A stretch of 64,000 bases of DNA from NCBI RefSeq assembly GCF_001879695.1, contig NZ_MNBL01000041.1:62001-126000 (forward strand), read 5' to 3'. Each line of letters begins with the position of its first letter. The stretch's first letter is position 1. Made by a program: the position numbers and the translations under genes. The notes beneath the pieces are model-generated. The model was not told the origin of the DNA. It was given only the letters and a program-made list of their open reading frames with translations, and searched no databases. The DNA is from Nioella sediminis. Lineage in GTDB: Bacteria; Pseudomonadota; Alphaproteobacteria; Rhodobacterales; Rhodobacteraceae. Of the stretch, positions 42,759 through 50,567 are shown piece after piece.

Positions 42759-43679
42759 TCAGCTTGCAAAGCTGTTGGCCAGCTTGACCCGCTGATCAAG
42801 CTGTTCGGCCAGAATATCGGAGAACTCGGCGGCCTGGCGGGACAGCCGCGCGCGGCCCCCGCAGACAATCGAGACATAGTAGGTCAGGTTCTGCAGGATC
42901 GGGCGGAAGGCCACCCCCCCCATGCGCACCGCCTGTTCCGCCGAAAAGGGATCGGCAATCGCCAGCACCCCGGTTTCGCGCACCAGCGCTGCCGCCACGG
43001 GCATGTTGGTCGAAGACAGTCGGGACCGGGATTGCAGCTTTTGCGACAGGCTGCTGTCCATCGACATCATGGCATCGGGGAAGGCACCGCCGAAGGTCAC
43101 GAAATCCTCCTGCTCGGCCAAGATTTCCAGGTCGACGGGACCGGCCAGACCCACCAAAGGATGATCCTCGGGCATGAGGCAAACATAGGGTGCGGCCGTC
43201 TGGAAAAGGGTTTCCACACCGTCATAGGGCGGTTGCCGCCCGACCACGCCCAGATCGAACTGATGCAGCTGCACCGCGTCCAGAATGGCCGGGGTATTGC
43301 GGGCGTGGATCATCACACGGATATCTGGATATCTCTGGATCAGACTGTTGACGGCGCGCGGCAGTTCAATCGTGGAAATCGATTGAATCGTGCCAACCGA
43401 AACGACGCCCCCGCTTGTCGTGCGGATGCTGTCGGCCAGATCCTGAAGCCGGTCGACCCCCACGAACATGCCTTCTACAGCCTGATAGAACGTCCGCGCC
43501 TCTACCGTCGGGATCAGCCCTCGTCCGTTTCTCTGGAAGAGGGCAAAGCCGACGGACCGTTCCAGATCCGCGATCAGCCGGCTGACGCTTGGTTGCGAGA
43601 CATGCATCATCTCGGCAGCTCCGGTGATGGACCCGCAACGGATGGTGGCCCGAAATGCCTCCAGTTGGCGCAGATTCAT
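42759..43679 (-). CDS. LysR-family transcriptional regulator
   Basis: A 306-residue LysR regulator. The N-terminal HTH reads MNLRQLEAFRATIRCGSITGAAEMMHVSQPSVSRLIADLE and is followed by the effector domain (VVSVGTIQSISTIELPRAVN, YPDIRVMIHARNTPAILDAVQLHQFDLGVVGRQ, AAALVRETGVLAIADPFSA). ATG 43679 is chosen as MNLRQLEAF is the usual start; 18 more codons are open upstream. It converges on the DmdA-like gene, so its own promoter region (43680-43984) is not shared with the catabolic run. It could still control that run in trans; the layout does not show this directly. Confidence 0.92.
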   Translation of the reverse strand: MNLRQLEAFRATIRCGSITGAAEMMHVSQPSVSRLIADLERSVGFALFQRNGRGLIPTVEARTFYQAVEGMFVGVDRLQDLADSIRTTSGGVVSVGTIQSISTIELPRAVNSLIQRYPDIRVMIHARNTPAILDAVQLHQFDLGVVGRQPPYDGVETLFQTAAPYVCLMPEDHPLVGLAGPVDLEILAEQEDFVTFGGAFPDAMMSMDSSLSQKLQSRSRLSSTNMPVAAALVRETGVLAIADPFSAEQAVRMGGVAFRPILQNLTYYVSIVCGGRARLSRQAAEFSDILAEQLDQRVKLANSFAS

Positions 43680-43984
43680 GTCTTGGGTCCTGTATCTTGC
43701 GACAGCGATTGCAAGGGACGCGGTCATGATCAAGTCATTTTTCGTATGCTTGCTGGATTTTCATAGAAATACCAAATGCAACTTGTCAACAAAACAGAAC
43801 AACCTTCCGGGATAAACGCCGCTACCGGGGGAGATGATGACCGTGCTCCGCGCTCTGGCTGCAAGCCATGCTGGTGTGCCCGACTGTGCCCTTTGCGCAA
43901 ATCCCAGGCGTCGTGACAGGTTTGGCGATTGCAGGGGCGCACGGAATTTCGCACCATCGGCCCCGACAGGCAGAAGGGCATGGT
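43680..43984. other. AT-richer intergenic region between lysR and a sulfotransferase-like gene
   Basis: About 305 bp. The part near lysR (43730-43815) is clearly AT-rich (TCATTTTTCGTATGC, GGATTTTCATAGAAATACC, AACTTGTCAACAAAAC) and likely holds the lysR promoter and an autoregulatory site. A possible GGGGGAGATGATGACC start region at 43826 opens a short frame that only mirrors the next gene in another frame, so I do not call it. No RNA gene recognised. Confidence 0.5.
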
Positions 43985-44623
43985 ATGGACCCCAAGATCA
44001 TCATCTGTGGCACTGGCCGCGCGGGCACGACCCTGCTGGTGCGCATTCTGACTGTGGCGGGGATGGACACCGGCTTTAAACCGCGCCGCTTCAAAGGCGT
44101 GGAAGAGAACCTCGGCCGCGCCGGGCTGGAAAAGCCTGTCAGGCGGCACAACGTGGACAAGCTGCCGTTGGTAGTGAAATCGCCGCAGATCGTGGATGTG
44201 CTGCCGCAGCTTCTGGCCGAAAGCTGGTTTCCGGTCGGACTGGCCATCATCCCGATGCGAGAGCTTGGCTCTGCCGCCAACAGCCGCCGACAGGTGCGCG
44301 AGCGGGCAATCGCGGCGGGCGAAGACCCGGACATGGCACCGGGCGGGCTTTGGAAGACCGATCAGGCCGAGAACCAGCATTGGGTTCTGGCCGAGCAGTT
44401 TTACCGCACGCTGGAACCTCTGGTTGCAGCTGAAGTGCCGGTCGTGACGCTGTCCTTCCCGCGCTTTGCCAGGGACGTGGACTATTTCGATCGGGTGCTC
44501 GGCACAGAGCTTGAAAGGCGCTACGGCGTGGATCGTGACAGGCTGCGCGCCGCCCATGCGCAGGAATGCAACCCGACACTGATCACCGCGGAAGCGACGG
44601 CCCTGAAAGACAGCCCGTCATGA
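43985..44623 (+). CDS. Sulfotransferase-like P-loop protein
   Basis: A 212-residue protein beginning MDPKIIICGTGRAGTTLLVRILT, whose CGTGRAGTTLL is the 5'-phosphosulfate-binding loop pattern of sulfotransferases. The later VVTLSFPRFARDVDYFDRVLG is a usual position for the 3'-phosphate-binding region. It is shorter than most PAPS sulfotransferases, so activity is uncertain. An alternative is a nucleotide kinase-like P-loop protein, but there is no canonical GxxxxGKS/T. ATG 43985; the stop overlaps the DUF1992 start (ATGA), so the two are coupled. Confidence 0.75.
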   Translation: MDPKIIICGTGRAGTTLLVRILTVAGMDTGFKPRRFKGVEENLGRAGLEKPVRRHNVDKLPLVVKSPQIVDVLPQLLAESWFPVGLAIIPMRELGSAANSRRQVRERAIAAGEDPDMAPGGLWKTDQAENQHWVLAEQFYRTLEPLVAAEVPVVTLSFPRFARDVDYFDRVLGTELERRYGVDRDRLRAAHAQECNPTLITAEATALKDSPS

Positions 44624-44940
44624 GATGGGACAAGCTGGCCGAGCATCAGATCCGCAAGGCCGAGGCCGAAGGGCAGCTCGATGACCTGAAAGGGGCGGGC
44701 AAGCCCCTGAAGCCGGAGACCGGCGAGAGCGCCGATGCGGCAGGGTTTCGGATCATGCATGAGGCGGGCGTTGTCCCGCGCGAGATCGAGCTGCGCAAAC
44801 AGGTGGAGACCCTGACAGCGAAGCTGAGGGAAACCCCGGAGGGCGCGGAGCGTGAAGCGATCGTCCGGGAATTGGCCGACGTTCGACTGAGGCTCGACAT
44901 TGAACAGGAAGCACGGCGCAAATACATGCGCCATGACTAG
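44620..44940 (+). CDS. DUF1992 (DnaJ homologue C28 conserved-domain) protein
   Basis: A 106-residue, highly charged helical protein. LAEHQIRKAEAEGQLDDLKGAGKPLK is the DUF1992 signature (I-x-x-A-x-x-x-G-x-x-D-x-L-x-G-x-G-K-P-L), as in E. coli YhdN-like and DNAJC28 proteins; the function is unknown. The C-terminal half is a likely coiled coil (RKQVETLTAKLRETPEGAER). ATG 44620 overlaps the preceding stop. It is followed after 20 bases by a GNAT gene on the same strand, forming a three-gene unit. Confidence 0.88.
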   Translation: MRWDKLAEHQIRKAEAEGQLDDLKGAGKPLKPETGESADAAGFRIMHEAGVVPREIELRKQVETLTAKLRETPEGAEREAIVRELADVRLRLDIEQEARRKYMRHD

Positions 44941-44960
44941 CATCAGGAGAGAGGGCTGAC

Positions 44961-45497
44961 ATGGACCTGTCGGACGGACGCGCGTTCAGCGCGGACACCA
45001 TTGTAGCGCTGTTCACAGACACTTTTGCCGCCTCTGAAGGGGCGGAGGAAGGCGCGCTGATCGGGGGGCTGGTGCAACAATTGCTGAAGACACCGGCGCA
45101 GGAATTGCGCGTCTTCACGGCCTCTGACGCGGGTCAGCTGCTCAGCTGCATCTGCTTTACCCGGCTGACCTACCCCGAAGACCCGCGCCGTGTGATGCTG
45201 TTGTCCCCGGTCGCGGTGGCGACAGCGGCGCAGGGCAAGGGCGTGGGGCAGGCATTGATCACGCATGGGCTGAACGCGCTTCGGGCCGAGGGGATTGACG
45301 TGGCCATCACCTATGGCGATCCGGCGTTTTACGGACGAGTTGGGTTTCAAGCCCTTACAGAAGAGATGGCCCCGCCGCCCCTGCCACTGAGCCACCCTGA
45401 AGGCTGGATCGGTCAGTCGCTGTCTGGGGCGGATCTCTCACCGCTGAAGGGGCCATCTTCCTGCGTGGCGGCCCTGAACAAGCCCGATTATTGGTGA
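44961..45497 (+). CDS. GNAT family N-acetyltransferase (YhbS-like)
   Basis: A 178-residue acetyltransferase. LSPVAVATAAQGKGVGQALITHGLNAL carries the acetyl-CoA loop (Q-G-x-G-x-G/A), and AITYGDPAFYGRVGFQAL is the usual closing block of the YhbS-like branch (GDP-x-Y-Y-x-R-x-GF). The acceptor is unknown. ATG 44961 follows CATCAGGAGAGAGGGCTGAC. The stop is six bases from the convergent SDR gene stop, leaving no room for a separate terminator. Confidence 0.9.
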   Translation: MDLSDGRAFSADTIVALFTDTFAASEGAEEGALIGGLVQQLLKTPAQELRVFTASDAGQLLSCICFTRLTYPEDPRRVMLLSPVAVATAAQGKGVGQALITHGLNALRAEGIDVAITYGDPAFYGRVGFQALTEEMAPPPLPLSHPEGWIGQSLSGADLSPLKGPSSCVAALNKPDYW

Positions 45498-45503
45498 CAG
45501 ATC

Positions 45504-46523
45504 TCAGAGCCGCCCGATGCGCCGGAGTTCCTCTATCGTATCGCGGATGCTGGTGTCGGTGCTGACGCTCGGCTGCCAGCCGAGCACATCCTTCGCCCGC
45601 TGGTTGGACGAGGCAAAATAGCGGCCCCGGTTCAGCGCCACGAACTCTGGCGTAATCAATGGCGGCGCCCCGATCAGGCGGCTGGTCATGCGGTTCATCA
45701 GCGGGGCGATCGGGTACATGAACAGGGGCACCGTCATCAGCGGACGGCCAACGCGCATTCCCTGGGCGCGCAGGATGTCGATGATCTCATCAAAGCTCGG
45801 GAACCGGTCATTGCAGAGGATGAACCGGCCCGACACATCCTGTTCCGCCGCCCGGATATGCCCGTCCACCACGTCACGCACATCGACAAAGGGCATGACG
45901 CCCTTGAACGAGCCCATACGCAGCGCCCCCTTTGCAATGGCCTCGATGAAATCGGTGGATTGCGTCGGTTTGTGGAAGGTGCCGCCGAAGATGCCCGCAG
46001 GCAGGACGGCGACCATGTTCACGCCAAGCTCCGCCGCCAGGTCCCAGGCCCGTTTCTCGGCCAGGGTCTTGGCGCGGATGTAAGGGACGCTCAGATCTTC
46101 GGTCCAGTCGGCTTCGGTCTTCTTGTCGTCGGGCGAGGTGCCGAGCGGCAGGGTGACGGTGGATGAGGTCAGCACAACCTTGCGCACGCCGCTGGCAGCC
46201 GCCGCCCGGATCGCGGCTGTTGCCCCTTCGACCGCGTCGCGGACCATTTGCGCATCCGCGTCCGCGCCGGAGGTGACATAGCGATAGGTCGCGGCGACAT
46301 GGTAGAGCAGGTCGATCCCTTCGGTGGCAGCGCGGAACCCGTCGGCATCCTGCACGTCGAGCGACACGACATCCTGTACCCCGAGCGCCCGGAGCGGGTC
46401 TGACTTCGCGGGATCATCCGCATCGCGGACCGAGACCCGCAAATCCGCCCCGCGCCGCACAAGCTCTGCCGTCAGATTGTAGCCGACATGACCATTCGCC
46501 CCCGTCACCAGAACCTTGCCCAT
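45504..46523 (-). CDS. Extended SDR / NAD-dependent epimerase-like protein
   Basis: A 339-residue extended short-chain dehydrogenase. The Rossmann motif VTGANGHVGYNLTAELVRRG is at residues 6-25, the downstream VVLTSSTVTLPLG holds the catalytic Ser region and PYIRAKTLAEKRAW the Y-x-x-x-K pair. It resembles dihydroflavonol 4-reductase-like proteins (VLPAGIFGG, FVDVRDVVDGHIRAAE). The substrate is unknown. ATG 46523 follows GGAAAGGGGGGCGTC. It stands alone, with its 3' end six bases from the GNAT gene. Confidence 0.88.
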   Translation of the reverse strand: MGKVLVTGANGHVGYNLTAELVRRGADLRVSVRDADDPAKSDPLRALGVQDVVSLDVQDADGFRAATEGIDLLYHVAATYRYVTSGADADAQMVRDAVEGATAAIRAAAASGVRKVVLTSSTVTLPLGTSPDDKKTEADWTEDLSVPYIRAKTLAEKRAWDLAAELGVNMVAVLPAGIFGGTFHKPTQSTDFIEAIAKGALRMGSFKGVMPFVDVRDVVDGHIRAAEQDVSGRFILCNDRFPSFDEIIDILRAQGMRVGRPLMTVPLFMYPIAPLMNRMTSRLIGAPPLITPEFVALNRGRYFASSNQRAKDVLGWQPSVSTDTSIRDTIEELRRIGRL

Positions 46524-46583
46524 GACGCCCCCCTTTCCGTGCAACCCTAAGTGGCAAGTCTAGGCGCGGGATAGCGTATCTGG

Positions 46584-46620
46584 CAAAGAAAAACCCCGGC
46601 GGGATCGAACCTGCCGGGGC
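46584..46620 (-). terminator. Intrinsic terminator behind rplT
   Basis: On the minus strand, CCCCGGC...GCCGGGG (plus 46594-46600 and 46613-46619) closes a loop containing GGTTCGATCC and is followed by TTTTTCTTTG. It stops the rpmI-rplT message about 30 bases after rplT. The loop looks like a tRNA T-arm, discussed elsewhere. Confidence 0.85.
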
Positions 46621-46646
46621 TTTCTGTTTCTCAGCTGCGGGCCAGC

Positions 46647-47009
46647 TTAGGCCAGCGCGCCTTTCGCCTGATCGACGATGGCACCGAAGGCTTCGGGCTC
46701 GTGCACGGCGAGATCGGCCAGAACCTTGCGGTCCACCTCGATACCGGCCAGCGCCAGACCGTTGATGAAGCGCGAATAGGTCAGCGATTCGTCATGGGCG
46801 CGGACGGCGGCGTTGATCCGCTGGATCCACAGGGCGCGGAACTGACGCTTGCGGGCCTTGCGGTCGCGGGTCGCGTACTGGTTGGCCTTGTCGACGGCCT
46901 GGGTCGCGGTGCGGAAGTTGCGGCTGCGGGCACCGTAATAGCCCTTGGCGGCCTTGACGATCTTGCGGTGACGGGCGTGGGTGGTGGTGCCGCCTTTAAC
47001 TCGGGACAT
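46647..47009 (-). CDS. rplT: 50S ribosomal protein L20
   Basis: A 120-residue large-subunit protein that binds 23S rRNA early in assembly. [30 protein letters not shown] and [24 protein letters not shown] are unmistakable. ATG 47009 is 12 bases behind the rpmI stop with GGAGG in between (GCCTCCTT on the plus strand). Second of the rpmI-rplT pair. infC, which precedes them in many bacteria, is not next to them here. Confidence 0.98.
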   Translation of the reverse strand: MSRVKGGTTTHARHRKIVKAAKGYYGARSRNFRTATQAVDKANQYATRDRKARKRQFRALWIQRINAAVRAHDESLTYSRFINGLALAGIEVDRKVLADLAVHEPEAFGAIVDQAKGALA

Positions 47010-47021
47010 TGTCAGGCCTCC

Positions 47022-47222
47022 TTAGCGTGCGTAGGGCATGTAACCCTTGACGATCTTCTCGTCAGGGGCGGACAGGATCGTGGTTCCCCGCGCGGTGCGG
47101 ATGAACTTGGTGGTCCGTTTGATCATGCCGTGGCGCTTACCTGCCTGGCCTGCTTTGACACGGCCGGAAGCCGTGACCTTGAAGCGCTTCTTGGCGCTCG
47201 ACTTGGTCTTCATCTTGGGCAT
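47022..47222 (-). CDS. rpmI: 50S ribosomal protein L35
   Basis: A 66-residue ribosomal protein. [20 protein letters not shown] and [14 protein letters not shown] fit the L35 family over its whole length. ATG 47222; the frame is open for 30 codons upstream, which have no likeness to L35. It is cotranscribed with rplT. The 111-bp gap upstream (47223-47333) should hold the promoter; in it a GC-rich stretch is visible but no clear autoregulatory fold was recognised. Confidence 0.97.
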   Translation of the reverse strand: MPKMKTKSSAKKRFKVTASGRVKAGQAGKRHGMIKRTTKFIRTARGTTILSAPDEKIVKGYMPYAR

Positions 47223-47333
47223 TTTCGTCTCCAGTTCATTGGCTACGTTCTGGCGCGACTCGGCATGCCTCTCGGCCGGCCGCACCGGTTGGAGCGCGTC
47301 TGTTACCGGCAATCCGGGGACAAGGCAAGGGGG

Positions 47334-47564
47334 TCAGTTCATCACACGTGACAGGACCGAGATGAAGGCATCGGGCACTTCGCGCCAGCCCTGCGGGTCG
47401 TCGAGCGACCAGTAGGCATAGACGAACACGCCAACACCCGCCGCCAACGCGCCAAGGGCTACGGTCGGAAACTCCCCATCCGACCAGACCGACAGGGCCG
47501 AGGCGATCGAAAAGAGGATCACCAAGGTCGAGAGGGTCAGCAGGATGTCGGGGCTCAGGATCAT
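47334..47564 (-). CDS. Small membrane protein of unknown function, coupled to pyk
   Basis: A 76-residue protein with two hydrophobic segments (LLTLSTLVILFSIASALSVW and VALGALAAGVGVFVYAYWS) and a short polar tail (DDPQGWREVPDAFISVLSRV). ATG 47564 overlaps the pyk stop (ATGA), so its translation is tied to pyruvate kinase. Such a small two-helix protein behind pyk suggests a membrane link or just a passenger; no function is claimed. Confidence 0.75.
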   Translation of the reverse strand: MILSPDILLTLSTLVILFSIASALSVWSDGEFPTVALGALAAGVGVFVYAYWSLDDPQGWREVPDAFISVLSRVMN

Positions 47565-49006
47565 TCCATATCGGTCGACATGATCAACCGCTCGTCACAG
47601 GGGGCGACGCGGATGATATTCGTTGTGCCCTGCACGTTAAAGGGCACACCGGCTGTAACGACGATAAAATCTGTCTCGTTGGCAAAACCGGCATCGCGCG
47701 CGGCCCGCGCCGCAGAAGTCACGGCCATCTTGAAGCGCGTGAGTTCGCCCGTCAGATAGCAGTTCATACCCCAAGTGAGGCACATGCGGCGGGCCACATC
47801 TACAATCGGGGTCATGGCGATGATCGGAACGCGCGGGCGTTCGCGGGCCACCAGCGCGGCGGTGCCGCCGGACTGGGTGAAGCAGCAGATTGCCTTGATA
47901 TCGGTTGTTTCCGCAATTTCACGGGCCGAGGAAACGATGCCATCGGCCACGGTGGACCGCGCCACCTTGCGGCTGGATTCGATAATGTCGCGATAGGTCG
48001 GGTCGGCCTCGACCTCGATGGCGACATTGGTCATGGTGGTGACCGCCTCGATCGGGAAGCCCCCGGCGGCGCTTTCTGCGGACAGCATCACCGCATCGGC
48101 GCCTTCATAGATGGCGTTGGCCACGTCGGTGACTTCGGCGCGGGTGGGGACCGGGCTTTCGATCATCGATTCGAGCATCTGGGTCGCCACGATCACCGGT
48201 TTGGCGGCGGCACGACAGGCCCGGACCAGACGTTTCTGGATCGGCGGCACCGCCTGCACGGGCAGTTCCACCCCCAGGTCGCCCCGCGCGACCATGATCC
48301 CGTCAGAAGCGGCGAGGATCTCGTCAAAGGCCTTCACCGCCGCTGGTTTCTCGATCTTGGACAGGATCGCGGCGCGGCCTTTGGCCAACCCGCGGGCCTC
48401 CTCGACATCGGCTGCGCGCTGTACGAAGCTGAGCGCCAGCCAGTCGACGCCAAGCTGGCAGACAAACTCCAGATCCTTGCGATCCTTTTCGGACAGGGCC
48501 GCCAGCGGTAGCACCACATCCGGCACGTTCACGCCCTTGCGGTTGGAGATGGACCCGCCCGCGATGACCTTGCAATTGGCGAAATCCGCGCCGCAATCTT
48601 CCACCTGCAGCTTGATCTTGCCGTCATTGACCAGAAGGGTCGAGCCCGGTTCCAACGCCGCGAAGATCTCGGGGTGGGGCAGTTGTACGCGGGTATGGTC
48701 GCCCTCGGCCTCGTTCAGATCGAAGCGGAACGGGGCACCGTCTTCCAGTTCGTAGGGGCCATTTGCGAAGACGCCGCAGCGCAGTTTCGGGCCCTGAAGG
48801 TCGGCCAGGATGGCAATCGGGCGACCGGTGTCTTTCTCCACCTGACGGATGATCGTGTGGCGCGCTCGGATCTCCTCGTGGTCGCCATGGCTCATGTTCA
48901 GGCGAAACACATTGGCCCCGGCCTCGAACAGGGCGCGGATCATCTCATAATCGTTCGATGCGGGCCCGAGGGTCGCCACGATCTTGACGTTACGCTGGCT
49001 TTTCAT
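47561..49006 (-). CDS. pyk: Pyruvate kinase
   Basis: A 481-residue glycolytic enzyme making pyruvate and ATP from phosphoenolpyruvate and ADP. VKIVATLGPAS and VFRLNMSHGDHEE open it; ILADLQGPKLRCGVF, SKIEKPAAVKAFDEI (the active-site lysine/glutamate signature), IMVARGDLGVELP and TQMLESMIESPVPTRAEVTDVANAIYEGADAVMLSAESAAGG (Mg/K and substrate loop) follow. The C-terminal allosteric domain ends near residue 475. ATG 49006. A LacI-type operator-like palindrome at 49034-49049, only 28 bases in front, suggests sugar-responsive control. Confidence 0.97.
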   Translation of the reverse strand: MKSQRNVKIVATLGPASNDYEMIRALFEAGANVFRLNMSHGDHEEIRARHTIIRQVEKDTGRPIAILADLQGPKLRCGVFANGPYELEDGAPFRFDLNEAEGDHTRVQLPHPEIFAALEPGSTLLVNDGKIKLQVEDCGADFANCKVIAGGSISNRKGVNVPDVVLPLAALSEKDRKDLEFVCQLGVDWLALSFVQRAADVEEARGLAKGRAAILSKIEKPAAVKAFDEILAASDGIMVARGDLGVELPVQAVPPIQKRLVRACRAAAKPVIVATQMLESMIESPVPTRAEVTDVANAIYEGADAVMLSAESAAGGFPIEAVTTMTNVAIEVEADPTYRDIIESSRKVARSTVADGIVSSAREIAETTDIKAICCFTQSGGTAALVARERPRVPIIAMTPIVDVARRMCLTWGMNCYLTGELTRFKMAVTSAARAARDAGFANETDFIVVTAGVPFNVQGTTNIIRVAPCDERLIMSTDME

Positions 49007-49033
49007 GGTCTGACCCTCGTTTCTCTACGGCTT

Positions 49034-49049
49034 ATGTTAGCGCTAGCAT
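49034..49049. promoter_or_regulatory. LacI-type operator-like palindrome at the pyk promoter
   Basis: ATGTTAGCGCTAGCAT is symmetric at 14 of 16 positions about a central CG, the layout typical of LacI-family operators. It lies between divergent pyk and the N-formylglutamate amidohydrolase gene, 28 bases from the pyk start. No LacI gene is in the window, so the regulator would be encoded elsewhere. Confidence 0.6.
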
Positions 49050-49149
49050 TCGTGTTGCGGCCCTTATGTCCCAATTCGTGGAACATGACAACTGGCACTC
49101 GCGTCTAACCTGTCATATGTCCCTTTTGTCTATGAAGGATAACACGGAA

Positions 49150-49887
49150 ATGACAGCCCCTTTCCACATCGAAGGGCATGACCGCGCCTCTCGTTGGCTG
49201 ATCACCTGCGACCATGCCTCGAACCGGGTGCCCGACTGTGTGAACGGCGGCGTTCTGGGTCTGCCGGATGAGGATATGAACCGTCATATCGCCTATGATA
49301 TCGGCGCGGCGGGGCTGTCCCGGGCCTTGGCGCGGGAAATGGGCGCGCCGGTGATCCTGTCGGATTTCTCGCGTCTGGTGATCGACCCCAACCGCGGGGA
49401 ACATGACCCGACGGTGCTGATGAAGCTCTATGACGGGTCGATCATCCCCGCGAACCGGGGGGCCGATGCGGCAGAGCAGGAACGGCGGCTAGCGGCCTTT
49501 CACCGGCCCTATCACGATGCGCTGGCCGGACTGGCGGCGCGGCGCGGTGATACGGTTGTCTGCGCCGTCCACAGCTTCACCCCCCAGTTCAAGGGGCGCG
49601 AGATGCGGCCATGGCATGTGGGTGTGCTCTATGCCGAGGATGACCGGTTGGCGGCACCGCTGCTGGACCGCCTGCGGGCTGAGGCCGACATCTATGTGGG
49701 CGACAACGAGCCCTATTCCGGCCACCTGCCCGGCGACAGCATGGACCGCCACGGGACCGTGCCCGGCCGCCCCCATGTGCTGATCGAGCTGCGGAATGAT
49801 CTGATTGCCACGCCGGAACAGCAGGAACACTGGGGCCAGCGTCTGGCCCCGATTCTGGACGGCGCGTTAACCGATGCCGGTTGCTGA
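49150..49887 (+). CDS. N-formylglutamate amidohydrolase family protein
   Basis: A 245-residue FGase-family hydrolase (PF05013-type), related to HutG, which frees formate and glutamate from N-formylglutamate. WLITCDHASNRVP holds a conserved D-H metal pair; YDIGAAGLSRALAREMGAPVILSDFSRLVIDPNR and VVCAVHSFTPQFKGR are family blocks; PYSGHLPGDSMDRHG and HVLIELRNDLI follow. No other hut gene is nearby, so the substrate may differ. ATG 49150 is close to GGATAACACGGAA; 49132 is an alternative. Diverges from pyk; followed after 12 bases by the isomerase-like gene. Confidence 0.88.
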   Translation: MTAPFHIEGHDRASRWLITCDHASNRVPDCVNGGVLGLPDEDMNRHIAYDIGAAGLSRALAREMGAPVILSDFSRLVIDPNRGEHDPTVLMKLYDGSIIPANRGADAAEQERRLAAFHRPYHDALAGLAARRGDTVVCAVHSFTPQFKGREMRPWHVGVLYAEDDRLAAPLLDRLRAEADIYVGDNEPYSGHLPGDSMDRHGTVPGRPHVLIELRNDLIATPEQQEHWGQRLAPILDGALTDAGC

Positions 49888-49899
49888 GAGGACCCCGAG

Positions 49900-50232
49900 T
49901 TGCCCCATCTGACCCTTCAACATTCTGCCAATGTCGCGGTGGATCAGGCGCTGTGTGAGGCCCTGTTTCAGGCATTGGCCGCCCATGAGGCCATTCCGCA
50001 TCCTGAAAGCCTGAAAATCCGCACCCTGCCCTGCCCCCATTGGCGCATCGGGACCGAGCCGCAGAGCTTCGCCCATGCGGACCTGTCGCTGCTGCCGGGC
50101 CGGGATGAGCCGACCAAGGCCGCCCTTGCACGATGCGTGCTGACCGTGCTGGAATCGCACCTGCCCGAGGTCGGTTCTCTGTCGGTCGACGTGAAGGACC
50201 TGAGCGCCGCCTATACCAAGCGCGTCTTGTGA
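49900..50232 (+). CDS. 5-carboxymethyl-2-hydroxymuconate isomerase-like tautomerase (TTG start)
   Basis: A 110-residue protein starting MPHLTLQHSANV, the CHMI/HpaF pattern in which Pro becomes the N-terminal catalytic base after Met removal. The family block VDQALCEALFQALAAHEAI and a late SLSVDVKDLSAAYTKR segment fit (HpaF: V-x-x-x-D-x-x-x-x-Y-x-K). No homoprotocatechuate genes are near. The initiator must be TTG 49900, 12 bases behind the amidohydrolase stop with GAGAGGA upstream, because the essential Pro directly follows it. Confidence 0.8.
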   Translation: MPHLTLQHSANVAVDQALCEALFQALAAHEAIPHPESLKIRTLPCPHWRIGTEPQSFAHADLSLLPGRDEPTKAALARCVLTVLESHLPEVGSLSVDVKDLSAAYTKRVL

Positions 50233-50246
50233 GAAGGAGACCAGAG

Positions 50247-50561
50247 ATGGACGACCAGACCCGTATCGAGATCGAGGCCGCCGCCTTCCGCCGCCTGCGC
50301 CAGCACCTGATGGACGACCGCCCGGACGTGCAGAATATCGACCTGATGAACCTGGCCGGGTTCTGCCGCAACTGCCTGGCGCGCTGGTATCAGGAAGCCG
50401 CCAATGAGCGTGGCATCGAGATGACCAAGGACGAGGGGCGCGAGGCCTATTACGGGATACCCTATGACGACTGGAAGGCGCAGAACCAGTCTGAGGCCAG
50501 CCCCGAAAAGCAGGCAGCATTCGAGAAGGCCTTTGCCGAGAATGTGCTGAAGAAGGGCTGA
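50247..50561 (+). CDS. DUF1244 family protein
   Basis: A 104-residue protein of a compact helical family found in proteobacteria. DLMNLAGFCRNCLARWYQEAANERG carries the two family cysteines (C-x-x-C), and YYGIPYDDWKAQNQSEASPEK is the C-terminal signature (G-M/I-P-Y-x-x-W-x-x-x-x-Q). The function is unknown. ATG 50247 follows GAGAAGGAGACCAGAG. It is last in the unit with the amidohydrolase and tautomerase genes, and its stop is six bases from a convergent gene. Confidence 0.9.
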   Translation: MDDQTRIEIEAAAFRRLRQHLMDDRPDVQNIDLMNLAGFCRNCLARWYQEAANERGIEMTKDEGREAYYGIPYDDWKAQNQSEASPEKQAAFEKAFAENVLKKG

Positions 50562-50567
50562 GGCCCT

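Noticed and set aside
46584-46620. A tRNA gene on the minus strand
   Set aside because: Only a T-arm-like loop is present; no acceptor, D or anticodon arm can be formed, and the hairpin plus T run fits a terminator.
49900-50232. A later ATG as start of the tautomerase-like gene
   Set aside because: There is no ATG near the start, and the catalytic Pro must be the second residue, which only TTG 49900 gives.
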